Below, piece by piece: positions 1 to 8,336 of a stretch of DNA of 64,000 bases. The notes beneath the pieces were generated by a model. The model was not told the origin of the DNA. It did not search any database and worked only from the letters and a program-made list of their open reading frames with translations. Position 1 is the stretch's first letter. Each line of letters begins with the position of its first letter. This DNA comes from Algoriphagus sp. AGSA1 (GTDB lineage: Bacteria > Bacteroidota > Bacteroidia > Cytophagales > Cyclobacteriaceae), in contig NZ_JAJUWR010000005.1 in assembly GCF_021390545.1 (NCBI RefSeq), positions 124,001 through 188,000 on the forward strand, written 5' to 3'. The position numbers were made by a program, and so were the translations under genes.

Positions 1-39
1 AGATCGAGCTGAATACGCTATTGCGGTGACGGCGCAAAA

Positions 40-71
40 AAAACCTGCTCCGAAAAGCAGGTTTTTTGTAT
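40..71. terminator. Terminator after rpsJ
   Basis: A GC-rich stem (AACCTGCT / AGCAGGTT with loop CCGAAA) is flanked by A-runs on one side and T-runs on the other, so it can act in both directions. It lies just beyond the rpsJ stop on the minus strand and would end the rpsL-rpsG-fusA-rpsJ transcript. The 39 bases to its left hold nothing I can assign. Confidence 0.85.
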
Positions 72-86
72 ACTAATCCAGTCCGA

Positions 87-392
87 TCAAACTTTGATCT
101 CCACATCAACTCCACTAGGAAGTTCGATTTTCATCAAAGCATCCACAGTCTTTGAAGAGTTAGAGTAGATATCCACCAATCTCTTGTACGTACAAAGTTG
201 ATACTGATCTCTGGCTTTCTTGCTTACGTGTGGAGATTTCAACACAGTGAATTTCTCCTTCTTGGTAGGCAATGGAATTGGCCCTACTACTACTGCGCCA
301 GTGGCTTTCACTGCCTTCACGATCTTCTCTGATGACTTATCCACCAGGCTGTGATCGTATGATTTTAGTTTTATTCTGATTTTCTGATTCAT
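87..392 (-). CDS. rpsJ: 30S ribosomal protein S10
   Basis: Small-subunit protein S10 (101 aa, the usual length), part of the 30S head and, as NusE, a partner of NusB/NusG in transcription antitermination. The whole chain matches the family, including the loop around [22 protein letters not shown] that reaches into the subunit core. It is the last gene of the str operon, 12 bp after fusA. In many bacteria rpsJ opens the S10 operon (rplC, rplD and so on), but here a terminator follows directly, so it is transcribed with the str genes and apparently separated from the S10 cluster. Confidence 0.98.
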   Translation of the reverse strand: MNQKIRIKLKSYDHSLVDKSSEKIVKAVKATGAVVVGPIPLPTKKEKFTVLKSPHVSKKARDQYQLCTYKRLVDIYSNSSKTVDALMKIELPSGVDVEIKV

Positions 393-404
393 CGCAAATA
401 TTAT

Positions 405-2528
405 TTAGTCCTTCTGACCTTTTACTGTAGCAATTACACCTTCGGCAATGTTGTTAGGCACTGACTCATAGTGAGAGAATGTCAATGAAGCTGTCGCTCT
501 ACCAGAGGTGATCGTTCTAAGGTCAGTGATGTAACCAAACAACTCAGACAATGGTACAGATGCCTTGATTACAGATGAAGTGCCTTTGGTATCCATTCCT
601 TTCATCAAGCCTCTTCTTCTGTTCAAGTCACCGGTGATAGGACCAGTATATTCATCAGGAGTCACTACATCTACTGCCATGATCGGCTCCAATAGCTGAG
701 GCTTACATTTCTTAGCGGCTTCTTTGAAACCGAGTCTAGCCGCCAGTTCGAAAGAAAGGGCATCTGAATCGACGTCGTGGAATGATCCGTGGAACAATCT
801 CACTTTCATGGACTCAATAGGATATCCTGCCAAAGGACCATTTTTCATGGACTCGGCAAAACCTTTCTGGATAGAAGGAATGAATTCTTTAGGGATCACA
901 CCACCCACGATGGCGTTTACGAAGTCAAGCCCCGGCTTGATCTCACCTGTTTCAGGATCTGGATCTCTTGGGCTCAATTCGAATGAAATATCCGCGAATT
1001 TACCTTTACCACCTGTCTGCTTCTTGTAAACCTCTTTGTGTTCTACAGAACCAAATAACGCTTCTTTGTAAGCAACCTGAGGAGCACCTTGGTTGATCTC
1101 AACCTTGAACTCTCTCTTCAGACGGTCAATGATAATATCCAGGTGAAGCTCACCCATACCTCTCAAGATTGTCTGACCAGTTTCGTGATCCGTGTTTACC
1201 TGAAGGGTAGGATCTTCCTCCACCAGTTTGGCGATAGCCATACCCAGTTTGTCCACATCCGCCTGAGTCTTAGGCTCGATGGCGTATCCGATCACCGGCT
1301 CTGGGAACACCATGGATTCAAGGATAACTTTACGCTTTTCGTCGCAAAGGGTATCTCCTGTCTTGATATCTTTAAACCCAACCACAGCTCCAATATCACC
1401 CGCTCTTAGGGCATCGATTTGGTTTTGCTTGTTGGCGTGCATCTGGAACACACGTGAAATACGCTCTTTGTTGCCAGAACGGCTATTATATACATAAGAA
1501 CCAGACTCCAAAATACCGGAATAGGCTCTTACAAAACAAAGACGTCCTACGAAAGGATCTGTCGCGATTTTGAACGCAAGACCTGCGAAAGGCTCGGTTT
1601 CATCCGGAGAGATTCTTACATCCACATCCTCATCATCTTTGGAATGCGCGATGATATCGTCCTTGTCCATAGGAGAAGGGAGCAATTCCATTACCAGATC
1701 AAGCATAGTCTGAACGCCTTTGTTCTTGAATGAAGAACCACATACCATAGGTACGATCTTCATGTCAATAACCGCTTTTCTCAAAGCTGTAAGGATTTCC
1801 TGCTCGGTGATGGAATCAGAATCCTCAAAGAACTTCTCCATCAATGACTCATCATAATCCGCAACCGCCTCCAATAAATACTCTCTGTATTCAGCTACTT
1901 CATCAAGCATATCCTCAGGAATCGGAACTTCTTCGAAAGTCATTCCGAAATCATCCTCATTCCATACGATTGCCCGGTTGTTGATCAAATCAACCACACC
2001 GCGGAATCTATCTTCTGCACCGATAGGAAGCTGCAAAGGAACTGCGTGGCTGCCCAGCATTTCTTTCACCTGCTTACAAACCTCAAGGAAGTTTGCACCG
2101 GCACGGTCCATTTTATTCACGAAGCCTATACGGGCCACTTTATAGTTGTCCGCAAGTCTCCAGTTGGTCTCAGACTGTGGCTCTACGCCATCTACAGCAC
2201 TGAAAAGGAATACCAATCCATCGAGAACACGAAGTGATCTGTTTACTTCAACAGTAAAATCAACGTGACCGGGAGTATCGATGATGTTGATCTGGTATTT
2301 CTTGTCTCTGTAATTCCAAAAAACGGTAGTCGCAGCGGAAGTAATAGTAATACCTCTCTCCTGCTCCTGGGCCATCCAGTCCATGGTGGCCGCACCGTCA
2401 TGAACCTCACCTATCTTGTGAGATACGCCTGAGTAAAAAAGTATCCGCTCTGTCGTAGTAGTCTTACCCGCATCGATGTGCGCGGCAATACCAATATTTC
2501 TGGTAAGTGTTAAATCTCTTTTAGCCAT
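405..2528 (-). CDS. fusA: Translation elongation factor G
   Basis: GTPase that drives ribosomal translocation and, with RRF, ribosome recycling. At 707 aa it is full length. The GTP-binding motifs are intact: AHIDAGKT (16-23), DTPGH (84-88), NKMD (138-141), followed by domains II to V; domain IV contains the [15 protein letters not shown] region. It lies between rpsG (5 bp gap) and rpsJ in the str operon. The sequence looks like a canonical housekeeping EF-G rather than a fusidic-acid-type or mitochondrial-type paralogue. The recycling factor gene frr is also in this window, at 26551. Confidence 0.98.
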   Translation of the reverse strand: MAKRDLTLTRNIGIAAHIDAGKTTTTERILFYSGVSHKIGEVHDGAATMDWMAQEQERGITITSAATTVFWNYRDKKYQINIIDTPGHVDFTVEVNRSLRVLDGLVFLFSAVDGVEPQSETNWRLADNYKVARIGFVNKMDRAGANFLEVCKQVKEMLGSHAVPLQLPIGAEDRFRGVVDLINNRAIVWNEDDFGMTFEEVPIPEDMLDEVAEYREYLLEAVADYDESLMEKFFEDSDSITEQEILTALRKAVIDMKIVPMVCGSSFKNKGVQTMLDLVMELLPSPMDKDDIIAHSKDDEDVDVRISPDETEPFAGLAFKIATDPFVGRLCFVRAYSGILESGSYVYNSRSGNKERISRVFQMHANKQNQIDALRAGDIGAVVGFKDIKTGDTLCDEKRKVILESMVFPEPVIGYAIEPKTQADVDKLGMAIAKLVEEDPTLQVNTDHETGQTILRGMGELHLDIIIDRLKREFKVEINQGAPQVAYKEALFGSVEHKEVYKKQTGGKGKFADISFELSPRDPDPETGEIKPGLDFVNAIVGGVIPKEFIPSIQKGFAESMKNGPLAGYPIESMKVRLFHGSFHDVDSDALSFELAARLGFKEAAKKCKPQLLEPIMAVDVVTPDEYTGPITGDLNRRRGLMKGMDTKGTSSVIKASVPLSELFGYITDLRTITSGRATASLTFSHYESVPNNIAEGVIATVKGQKD

Positions 2529-2533
2529 ATTGA

Positions 2534-3001
2534 TTAAAATCTAAAGTGGGAGAATGCCTTGTTGGCCTCAGCCATTCTGTGCGTATCATCTTTCTTCTTC
2601 ACTCCGGCACCTTCGCCTTTGGAAGCAGCGATAATTTCGCCGGCTAGTCTGTCCATCATTGTTTTCTCACCTCTTCTTCTGGCATAGCTGATCATCCATT
2701 TCATCCCAAGGGCAATCTTTCTGTCAGGTCGGACTTCCATTGGAACCTGGAATGTAGCACCACCAACTCTACGACTCTTCACCTCTACGGATGGAGAAAT
2801 ATTGTTTAGCGCTTTTTTCCAAACTTCAAGACCATTCTCACCTACTTTCTCTTCAACTTTTTCTACTGCATCGTAGAAAATTCTGTAAGCAATACTCTTC
2901 TTCCCATCTACCATCAGGTTGTTCACGAATCTAGTCACTAGCGTATCGTTGAACTTTGGATCAGGAAGAATATATCTCTTCTTTGGTTTCGCTTTTCTCA
3001 T
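2534..3001 (-). CDS. rpsG: 30S ribosomal protein S7
   Basis: Primary 16S rRNA-binding protein that nucleates assembly of the 30S head (155 aa, normal length). The start [17 protein letters not shown] and the [16 protein letters not shown] segment are family hallmarks. It is the second gene of the str operon, 22 bp after rpsL and 5 bp before fusA. In E. coli S7 represses its own operon by binding the rpsL-rpsG spacer; here that spacer is too short to show an obvious S7 target. Confidence 0.98.
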   Translation of the reverse strand: MRKAKPKKRYILPDPKFNDTLVTRFVNNLMVDGKKSIAYRIFYDAVEKVEEKVGENGLEVWKKALNNISPSVEVKSRRVGGATFQVPMEVRPDRKIALGMKWMISYARRRGEKTMMDRLAGEIIAASKGEGAGVKKKDDTHRMAEANKAFSHFRF

Positions 3002-3023
3002 TTTTTCTAACTGTTATAAAGTA

Positions 3024-3422
3024 TTATTTCTTCGCCGGAGCGCCTTTTCCAGCCTTCGGTCTTTTAGCACCATACTTAGAGCGACCTTGCTTACGGTCTT
3101 TTACTCCCGCGGTATCCAGTGCACCTCGGATGATGTGGTACCTCACACCAGGCAGATCCTTCACACGACCACCTCTGATCAGGACGATCGAGTGCTCTTG
3201 TAGATTGTGACCTTCTCCAGGAATGTAAGCATTCACTTCTTTTCCGTTTGTCAATCTCACCCTGGCCACTTTTCTCATTGCAGAGTTTGGCTTCTTAGGG
3301 GTTGTAGTATATACTCTGGTACAAACTCCTCTTCGCTGTGGACATGCGTCCAAAGCTCTTGATTTTGATTTGGTCTCCAGTGTAGTTCTACCTTTTCGTA
3401 CTAACTGTTGAATAGTAGGCAT
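3024..3422 (-). CDS. rpsL: 30S ribosomal protein S12
   Basis: Decoding-centre protein of the 30S subunit (132 aa from this start). The reading frame stays open 20 codons further upstream, but the conserved N-terminus [12 protein letters not shown] fixes the start at 3422, and the upstream extension overlaps the promoter at 3470-3500. The two loops where streptomycin-resistance changes arise (TPKKPNSA and GGRVKDLPG) have the usual sensitive residues. It is the first gene of the str operon. Confidence 0.98.
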   Translation of the reverse strand: MPTIQQLVRKGRTTLETKSKSRALDACPQRRGVCTRVYTTTPKKPNSAMRKVARVRLTNGKEVNAYIPGEGHNLQEHSIVLIRGGRVKDLPGVRYHIIRGALDTAGVKDRKQGRSKYGAKRPKAGKGAPAKK

Positions 3423-3469
3423 TAACTGATAAAATTTAGTTTTCCCGTAAACTGTTAAATTTTGGACTG

Positions 3470-3500
3470 CAAAGGTAAACAAAGTAATAAGAGTAACAAA
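3470..3500 (-). promoter_or_regulatory. Bacteroidota promoter of the str operon
   Basis: On the minus strand TTTG (3497-3500) is followed after 19 nt by TACCTTTG (3470-3477), a perfect fit to the Bacteroidota primary-sigma consensus TTTG / TAnnTTTG. It lies about 50 bp before the S12 start codon. The same arrangement recurs at 20400 and 22207. Confidence 0.8.
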
Positions 3501-3953
3501 GCTAAGCAGTTATATTTTTGTTATGCCTCAGCTTAGGTTTCCCTGTATGCGGGCTTCCTCGGAATATATTATCGCAGGTAGCCCTAAAGTATGCTGGGCA
3601 GGTTGCTAAAAAAAACTAAATAATTAGATTTACTTCAATCGGATATTTGAGTCTGGGAGGTACTACCAATTGGCCGTTCTGATTCATCCTCTTTCCAGAT
3701 TTCCCCAAGAGTTTATCCTTGGCATATTCCTTATATTAAAGGATAAAGACTTCGTCTCCAAAAAAATGCTTAAACCTAGAAAGGGAACTAACTGGAGGCT
3801 CGTCGGTACTGACCTGTGCCAGTATTGAATGTGACAATAGAAAAAGAATAATAACTAAAAATTTAACAGAAAAAGCGCTCGTTTTCGAAAAGTTTAGTAA
3901 TTCACATATCTATTCTATACATCTATTCTATACATCAATTTTAAAAAGGAAGG
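3501..3953. other. Intergenic stretch without a supported gene
   Basis: The 450 bp between the str promoter and the broken lipoprotein gene contain no convincing coding frame, RNA gene or terminator. Two tandem copies of a short unit (CTATTCTATACAT) occur at about 3910-3935. It probably holds further decayed lipoprotein sequence. Confidence 0.4.
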
Positions 3954-4433
3954 CTAATTAGGAGTAAATAACATGAATTTCTTATCTCCGCCATAGTATA
4001 ATTTCAGTCCAATTTCAGTTATCCTATAAAACTGGACAGCCCCCATCCGATCAAAATACCATGGATCAAAAGTTTCACCTGCCAAAGTAGCAACTTTAAA
4101 ATTCTCGATTAAAATACTTCCAACAATGGAATCACCCAATGCATAAGATCCAAATATAATATTAGGGCAGGTATGCGCATTTATTTCTCCCCTTTCTAAG
4201 AATGAAATAGTATAAGAACAATCGTCAAACTGGATCTGGGAAGTTCCAAATGCTTACTTCCATCACTTCCATAGCCTACCAATTCCCATTCCATTCCCAC
4301 CAGCGGGAGATTTGTGAATAATTGGTTCTTATCCATCCATATCCTCTATCGAGACCATACCTTCCTGAATCTCCTGGCAGGATGAAACCATCACCCCTGT
4401 GATCAATACCAATAATGTGAACAGTGCCTTCAT
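3954..4433 (-). pseudogene. Broken META-like lipoprotein gene
   Basis: Three successive frames make one lipoprotein. Frame 1 starts at 4433 with a signal peptide ending in the lipobox VSSC (Cys19) and hits TAA at 4329-4331. Frame 2 then reads KNQLFTNLPLVGMEWELVGYGS, the tryptophan-containing first strand typical of META/lipocalin-like lipoproteins. Frame 3 runs from about 4250 to the stop at 3954 and carries the C-terminal half (FDDCSYTISF, then HTCPNIIFGSYALGDSIVG). Two indels are therefore needed to explain it. The family call is from the pattern alone. The leader of this gene is duplicated at 5921-6120. Sequencing error is an alternative, but two frameshifts beside another decayed copy favour real decay. 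Confidence 0.65.
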
Positions 4434-4564
4434 AAGATCTAAGAATTAAAATACTATACAGAGGACGATAAAAGTGGACTAAATGCTTCAACAAACGATA
4501 AAAAAAACCAAACACAGCTGCCTGAATTACAACTAAATACACAAACATCCGGAGAGAAAAGAGA
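4371..4564 (-). repeat. Duplicated leader segment, copy A
   Basis: This segment, read on the minus strand, runs through an AT-rich upstream region into the signal-peptide codons of the broken META-like lipoprotein. It is closely similar to 5921-6120: the stretch around GGACGATAAAAGTGGACTAA and the start-codon region match almost exactly. The two copies differ by indels that are not multiples of three in the upstream part, so the shared upstream DNA is probably untranslated promoter/leader sequence. Confidence 0.75.
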
Positions 4565-4568
4565 CCAT

Positions 4569-4708
4569 CTGGAAGAATAGAGGCCTGTGCGGACACAGAC
4601 CTTGGCGGAGAAATTTCCCCTCCAGAACACCTTCAGGTGATTAGTTTTTTCCCTCACTGGATTCAAATTACCGATCCTCCGTGAGTGAGACACTCACAGA
4701 GGCTATAG
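4569..4708 (+). repeat. Hairpin-rich 140-bp repeat, copy 1
   Basis: First of three related elements (others at 7066 and 8048). It opens with a hairpin around GGCCTGTGCGGACACAGACC (4582-4601) and closes with one around CCGTGAGTGAGACACTCAC. Between them a smaller GGAT/ATCC stem near the 3' end is preserved in the copies despite base changes. It overlaps the end of the small reading frame at 4703-4804. It has no integron attC core sites. Confidence 0.75.
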
Positions 4709-4804
4709 TACTTCATCAAACAAGAGATTCTCTTGTGAAAAAACGTTATGAGAGAAAAGCAAAAGCAGAATAACAAAAGGTAAACTGTAAAGTGTTCTTT
4801 TCAT
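4703..4804 (-). CDS. Truncated secreted-protein start (33 aa)
   Basis: A 33-codon frame encodes a convincing Sec signal peptide (MKRTLYSLPFVILLLLFSHNVFS, cleavage before QENL) and then stops at a TAG that lies in the end of repeat copy 1. It is too short to be a typical secreted protein. The likeliest reading is the 5' remnant of a gene cut off by the repeat; a tiny secreted peptide is possible. No homologue is recognised. Confidence 0.35.
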   Translation of the reverse strand: MKRTLYSLPFVILLLLFSHNVFSQENLLFDEVL

Positions 4805-4827
4805 ATTGGTGTTCTTGGTATTAGAAA

Positions 4828-5298
4828 TTATTCAATTCTTGAAAAATATAAAGTCGGACCATCGACATGCGCCATATTTAAAGTCATATGGCTTTCTTTA
4901 ATCCTACAAGGCCAATTCAAAGTACCTATTTTCAATACGTAGTAGTCCTTTCCATCAAAGGCATGACGAATAAGCTCAAAAACATATTCACCTGTGACAT
5001 GCCGCCCCCCTCCTTCAACATCATTGTCTATTTTCACCACTCCGTTAGGGTTGAAGTGATACACTATATTGTCACAGGAGTAGTCCTTGACTTCAATGTC
5101 TCCATTATAAAGTCTGAATGTATTCTGCCGAATCAATTTCCATTTTCCAGTGACATCATCTTCCGGACCGGCTACTGTCTCCACCTGACAACCCAGCACT
5201 TCATCCGGACTTTCACTTTCTGTGCATCCTGCAAGTGGTAGTATAGACAAAACCGAGCAGAGGAAAGGTAATAAGGTTGTAGTGCATAGTTGCTTCAT
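4828..5298 (-). CDS. Lipocalin-like lipoprotein, hypothetical
   Basis: A 156-aa lipoprotein: the signal peptide MKQLCTTTLLPFLCSVLSILPLAGC ends in the lipobox LAGC, so it should be lipidated and anchored in the envelope. The mature part begins an ordered domain at GKWKLIRQNTF, the G-x-W opening of lipocalin-like small lipoproteins common in Bacteroidota, and ends with TLYFSRIE. Ligand and role are unknown. It is 11 bp downstream of another lipoprotein gene (5310) on the same strand, so the two are probably co-transcribed. The assignment rests on the opening motif and size only. Confidence 0.7.
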   Translation of the reverse strand: MKQLCTTTLLPFLCSVLSILPLAGCTESESPDEVLGCQVETVAGPEDDVTGKWKLIRQNTFRLYNGDIEVKDYSCDNIVYHFNPNGVVKIDNDVEGGGRHVTGEYVFELIRHAFDGKDYYVLKIGTLNWPCRIKESHMTLNMAHVDGPTLYFSRIE

Positions 5299-5309
5299 AA
5301 AGGAAGGGG

Positions 5310-5843
5310 TTAGTTAAACTCAAACACTATCTCAAAATCTTCATCAATTGTAAATGTCGTTTCTTCCTGAATAAACTGAAAGGACCCTTTCACAGTGGTT
5401 TTATATTTTCCTGTAGTCAACAGTTCATTATCTTTATTAATAATGCAAAAAGGAGGACAGCAGAAATCTTCTGACGGAATCCAAGGAATCTCAAACAACT
5501 GTTCTTCATCTGGTTGGATAATAAACTGAGTCCCAAAGAATGTACAAAAAACATTTTCGTAGGGTTGCCCCATATATATATCCCCTTCAGAAGTGTCTAG
5601 TTTGATCACGGAGAAAAAGTTTTCATCAACAAAACCAGACTGGTATTCTATATTCTTTTTGGATAAGTTTTTGATTACAAACCTAAAATGAAAGTTTTCT
5701 CCGCTTTGGAAGTCTGTTTTCCTATTTCCTGCATCATCTCGTAGTTCAAAGGTCATTTTGATTTTCTGGTTAGGCTCTTCCTCTGTACAACCCAATAGGT
5801 GAGAAAGCAATATGATCAGTGATGTTTTAAGTAAAAGCTTCAT
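5310..5843 (-). CDS. Hypothetical lipoprotein, beta-sandwich-like
   Basis: A 177-aa lipoprotein with signal peptide and lipobox LLGC (Cys19). The mature chain contains FRFVIKNLSKKNIEYQSGF followed by a C-terminal strand-rich region (GKYKTTVKGSFQF), the layout of immunoglobulin-like BsuPI-type domains in which the first strands precede an N-L-S turn. I do not recognise a named family with certainty. It lies directly upstream of the lipocalin-like lipoprotein gene at 4828, in the same patch of small lipoproteins and repeats. Its function is unknown. Confidence 0.65.
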   Translation of the reverse strand: MKLLLKTSLIILLSHLLGCTEEEPNQKIKMTFELRDDAGNRKTDFQSGENFHFRFVIKNLSKKNIEYQSGFVDENFFSVIKLDTSEGDIYMGQPYENVFCTFFGTQFIIQPDEEQLFEIPWIPSEDFCCPPFCIINKDNELLTTGKYKTTVKGSFQFIQEETTFTIDEDFEIVFEFN

Positions 5844-5920
5844 GTTTTTTTAGTTAATGATCCCTAAATACTATCATTCAGCAGCTAACTACTAAAATCG
5901 CAAAAACCTAACCCATCACT

Positions 5921-6120
5921 CTCCTGACAGGATGAAACCATCACCCTGTGATCAATACCAATAATGTGAATATAGCCTTCATAAGATCTAAGAATCAGAT
6001 ATTATAGAGAGGACGATAAAAGTGGACTAAACGCTTCAATAAATCACAAAAAAGGACAAAAGAACCAAACACAGGGATCTGAAAAACAACTGAATAGGAG
6101 AACATCCTGGAAAGGGAAAC
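5921..6120 (-). pseudogene. Orphan lipoprotein leader, copy B of the duplication
   Basis: Copy of the leader segment at 4371-4564. On the minus strand an ATG at 5980-5982 begins the same signal peptide (MKAIFTLLVLITG), but one G is missing from the run that reads GGGG in the other copy, so a TGA follows at once, and after the VSSC-coding bases the homology ends. There is no remaining lipoprotein body. The upstream side (to about 6120) retains the conserved AT-rich leader. It appears to be a dead 5' fragment left by duplication or recombination between lipoprotein genes. Confidence 0.65.
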
Positions 6121-6211
6121 TAAAAAAGAAAGGATAAGTAAAATTTTGTGTTTCATATTTCATCCATTAAAATTATTTACTTAAACTAAGGTGCAAATAG
6201 CTAAAAATCAA

Positions 6212-7027
6212 ATGAATAGTTCCAATAATTTAATTTTAATTTTACTCCTAGCAGGATTTGCTTGTGACATAAATGAAGCTGAGAAACCAATAGTGGATGA
6301 GGTGATTGACGAAAACAACCCTAAGGATTTGCTTCAGTCAGGACTTTTCACGCCCCCGGAACAATTAAAATCATTGGATTTTTTCCAGTTTGAATTTGAA
6401 AGGCACATTTCACGAACTGATCTTTATTATGATGACGAAGGAAACAATGTTCTTTCAATTGGTATTAATATGACCGACCCTACTGAAGGCCAAAATTCAG
6501 CCAAATTTGACACCACAGGAGCGACTGTTTACATCTATGAATTGGGGCGGCTTGTAGAGGAGCGTTATTATGCGTTCGGGAACGGTGATTTTTCGGTTTA
6601 TGGACTCAAAACTTATTCCTTTGATGATTTGGGCAGACGGTATCAAGAGTTTGATCAAAATGAACAACTTCTCGCAACCTATTTCTATAATGATTCCGGA
6701 CAATTGGAATCCAAAAAATATGGTAAAAATCAGGAAATGGAATGGGATCAATTCATCTATGATGATCAAGGTAAACTGTCAAGACAGTTGTATTGGGGAT
6801 CAGGAGATGCTCCGTTAATAGAATATCATCTCAGGTATAATACTTATGACAAGCTAGAGGCAAAAGAGACCTGGGAACTGGGAGCAGATTCTAGAAAAGA
6901 CGCTCTCAAGTTTTTTTACAATGAACAAAATCAATTGGTGGAAGAAATCGAATATGATCCTAATTTCGATTTTACTCAATTGATGAAAATGAAATACACC
7001 TATTTCCCTAACAATGAATCCAATTAA
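6212..7027 (+). CDS. Hypothetical lipoprotein with YD-like repeats
   Basis: A lipoprotein of 271 aa if translation starts at the ATG at 6212 (MNSSNNLILILLLAGFAC, lipobox AGFAC); a GTG seven codons upstream at 6191 is also in frame but would spoil the signal peptide. The mature part has strand pairs of the form YDDLGRR...FDQNEQLLATYFYNDSGQ...YDDQGKLSRQLYW, resembling the short YD/RHS-type repeats found in Bacteroidota surface lipoproteins. No enzyme motif is visible. It stands alone on the plus strand and is followed by repeat copy 2. Confidence 0.7.
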   Translation: MNSSNNLILILLLAGFACDINEAEKPIVDEVIDENNPKDLLQSGLFTPPEQLKSLDFFQFEFERHISRTDLYYDDEGNNVLSIGINMTDPTEGQNSAKFDTTGATVYIYELGRLVEERYYAFGNGDFSVYGLKTYSFDDLGRRYQEFDQNEQLLATYFYNDSGQLESKKYGKNQEMEWDQFIYDDQGKLSRQLYWGSGDAPLIEYHLRYNTYDKLEAKETWELGADSRKDALKFFYNEQNQLVEEIEYDPNFDFTQLMKMKYTYFPNNESN

Positions 7028-7065
7028 TACATCAGATAAGCCGAATAGAATCTTACCTGAAAAAC

Positions 7066-7207
7066 TACTGGAAAAATAAAGACCTGTACGGACACAGATC
7101 TTGCCCGAGGGACCCGCCCTCTAAGACATCTTCAGGTGAATAGTTCTTCACCCCAACAGGATTTAAATTATCGATTTTCCGTGAGGAGACACTCACGGAG
7201 GCGATAG
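7066..7207 (+). repeat. Hairpin-rich 140-bp repeat, copy 2
   Basis: Second copy, about 40 bp after the stop of the YD-like lipoprotein. The first hairpin (GACCTGTACGGACACAGATC) has base changes but still pairs apart from one mismatch; an internal GGTGAA/TTCACC stem is perfect here; the last hairpin is CCGTGAG/CTCACGG. Same orientation as copies 1 and 3. Confidence 0.75.
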
Positions 7208-7348
7208 AAAACTCAGTAAAATAAATTGACCTCATATAAAAAATTGTGAGTCAGCTCAGAAAACCGAACCGATAGAAATAATCTGAATCTTAGTTTCTAT
7301 ATTTGGAAACATTATTTATCTTGGGGACGTTAAACAGGACAATATTGG
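7208..7348 (+). promoter_or_regulatory. Upstream region of the toxin-antitoxin locus
   Basis: About 140 AT-rich bases between repeat copy 2 and the toxin start. A TATATTTG box at 7298-7305 matches the TAnnTTTG -7 element, but I see no TTTG at the right distance upstream, so the promoter is only tentative. Confidence 0.3.
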
Positions 7349-7689
7349 ATGAAATATTTTGAGACTATATTTTTAGACGAGGCCGATAAATTCATTGCTG
7401 GACTTGACTCAAAGACCGTCAAAAAATCTTTTACAATATTGACCTTGCTGAACAGACAAATGCCCCAAAACTTTTAAAGAAACTTCAAAATGATATTTGG
7501 GAGTTCCGAACAAAATACGCTGGACTTCAAATCAGACTTCTTGCATTTTGGGACAAAACAGATAACAAAGAAACTTTGGTAGTTGCGACCCATGGTTTCA
7601 TAAAAAAGGTTGACAAAGTTCCAAAAAACGAAATTGACCGTGCAGTGAGACTAAAAGACAACTACTTCAATAAGAAACTGAAAAAATAA
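7349..7689 (+). pseudogene. higB: HigB/Gp49-like toxin, frameshifted in an A-run
   Basis: The product would be an mRNA-interferase-type toxin of the phage Gp49-like/HigB branch of the RelE superfamily (about 113 aa). Codons from ATG 7349 read MKYFETIFLDEADKFIAGL and reach VKK at the A-run 7421-7426; in the present frame translation then ends within about 15 codons. One extra A (seven instead of six) joins it to a frame reading IFYNIDLAEQTNAPKLLKKL, then IWEFRTKYAGLQIRLLAFWD and VVATHGFIKKVDKVP, all family hallmarks, ending at TAA 7687-7689. The antitoxin starts 4 bp later. The loss may be real decay, phase variation in the homopolymer, or a sequencing error. Confidence 0.85.
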
Positions 7690-7693
7690 TATT

Positions 7694-8020
7694 ATGGCAA
7701 CCAAAGAAATCAAAACTTATTCGCTTGCCGAAATGAAGGATAAGTATATCGGCAAAGTTGGAACAGCAGACCGAGACGAATACGAATATGAACTCCGTAT
7801 GGACGTTTTGGGCAAAATGATAAAATCCGCAAGACAAGAACGACGCTTGACACAAGAAGAACTTGGAAAACTTGTTGGCGTGCAGAAAGCTCAAATTTCC
7901 AAACTTGAAAGCAGTGCCAATAGTGCAACAATTGACACTATTTTGAAAGTATTTAAAGCATTAAAAGCAGAAATAAACTTTAACGTAAAACTTGAAGATA
8001 ACTTTGTTAAACTCGCCTGA
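7694..8020 (+). CDS. higA: HigA-type antitoxin, XRE family
   Basis: A 108-aa DNA-binding antitoxin. The C-terminal two thirds form an XRE helix-turn-helix (about residues 38-95) with RLTQEELGKLVGVQKAQISKLE as recognition region; the first 35 residues are the linker that in this family contacts the toxin. It would bind the toxin and repress the shared promoter. It lies 4 bp after the toxin frame, in the toxin-first order normal for HigBA. The frame is intact although the toxin is broken, as expected if the antitoxin is the part that must not be lost. Repeat copy 3 follows 27 bp after the stop. Confidence 0.9.
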   Translation: MATKEIKTYSLAEMKDKYIGKVGTADRDEYEYELRMDVLGKMIKSARQERRLTQEELGKLVGVQKAQISKLESSANSATIDTILKVFKALKAEINFNVKLEDNFVKLA

Positions 8021-8047
8021 CAAAAAATACTAATGAACGAGAAACCC

Positions 8048-8189
8048 TACTAGGAAAATAAAGGTCTGTGCGGACACAGACCTTGGCGGGGGAATCTGCC
8101 CTCCTGAATATCTTCATCGAAATAATATTTTAGCCCAACCGGATTGAAAATATCCTTTTTCCGTGAGTGAGACAGTCACGGAGGCAATA
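8048..8189 (+). repeat. Hairpin-rich 140-bp repeat, copy 3
   Basis: Third copy, just after the antitoxin gene. Its first hairpin is the most perfect (GGTCTG TG / CACAGACC around CGGA), an internal GGAT/ATCC stem is kept, and the final hairpin is CCGTGA/TCACGG. Same orientation as the other two. Confidence 0.75.
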
Positions 8190-8277
8190 AAAGTAAAACA
8201 GCCTATTCTAGCTTGGAGAAGCAGGACAACCGAAATTAGGCTGTGCTCTCTGTGAAAAACTCCGCATCCACTGTGGT

Positions 8278-8313
8278 AAAAAAGACCTAGGATCTTAGCT
8301 TGACCCAGGTCTA
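8278..8313 (-). terminator. Terminator of the DUF3467 gene
   Basis: On the minus strand AGACCTGGG pairs with CCTAGGTCT (one bulge) and is followed by TTTTTT. It lies 24 bp beyond the stop of the gene at 8337. Just upstream (8250-8276) is a short match to the CTCTGTG...CCACTGTGGT repeat also seen at 8892-8930. Confidence 0.7.
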
Positions 8314-8336
8314 ATAATTTTTATCAGAAGACAATT

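Noticed and set aside
4276..4596. A 106-aa membrane-like frame overlapping the broken lipoprotein gene
   Set aside because: It reads out of frame with the clear signal peptide, and the duplicated copy at 5921-6120 has an indel not divisible by three, so the frame is not conserved.
4569..8189. Integron attC sites with gene cassettes
   Set aside because: The elements lie 3' of genes and have hairpins, but no RYYYAAC/GTTRRRY cores are present and the genes are on both strands, unlike a cassette array. No integrase is in the window.
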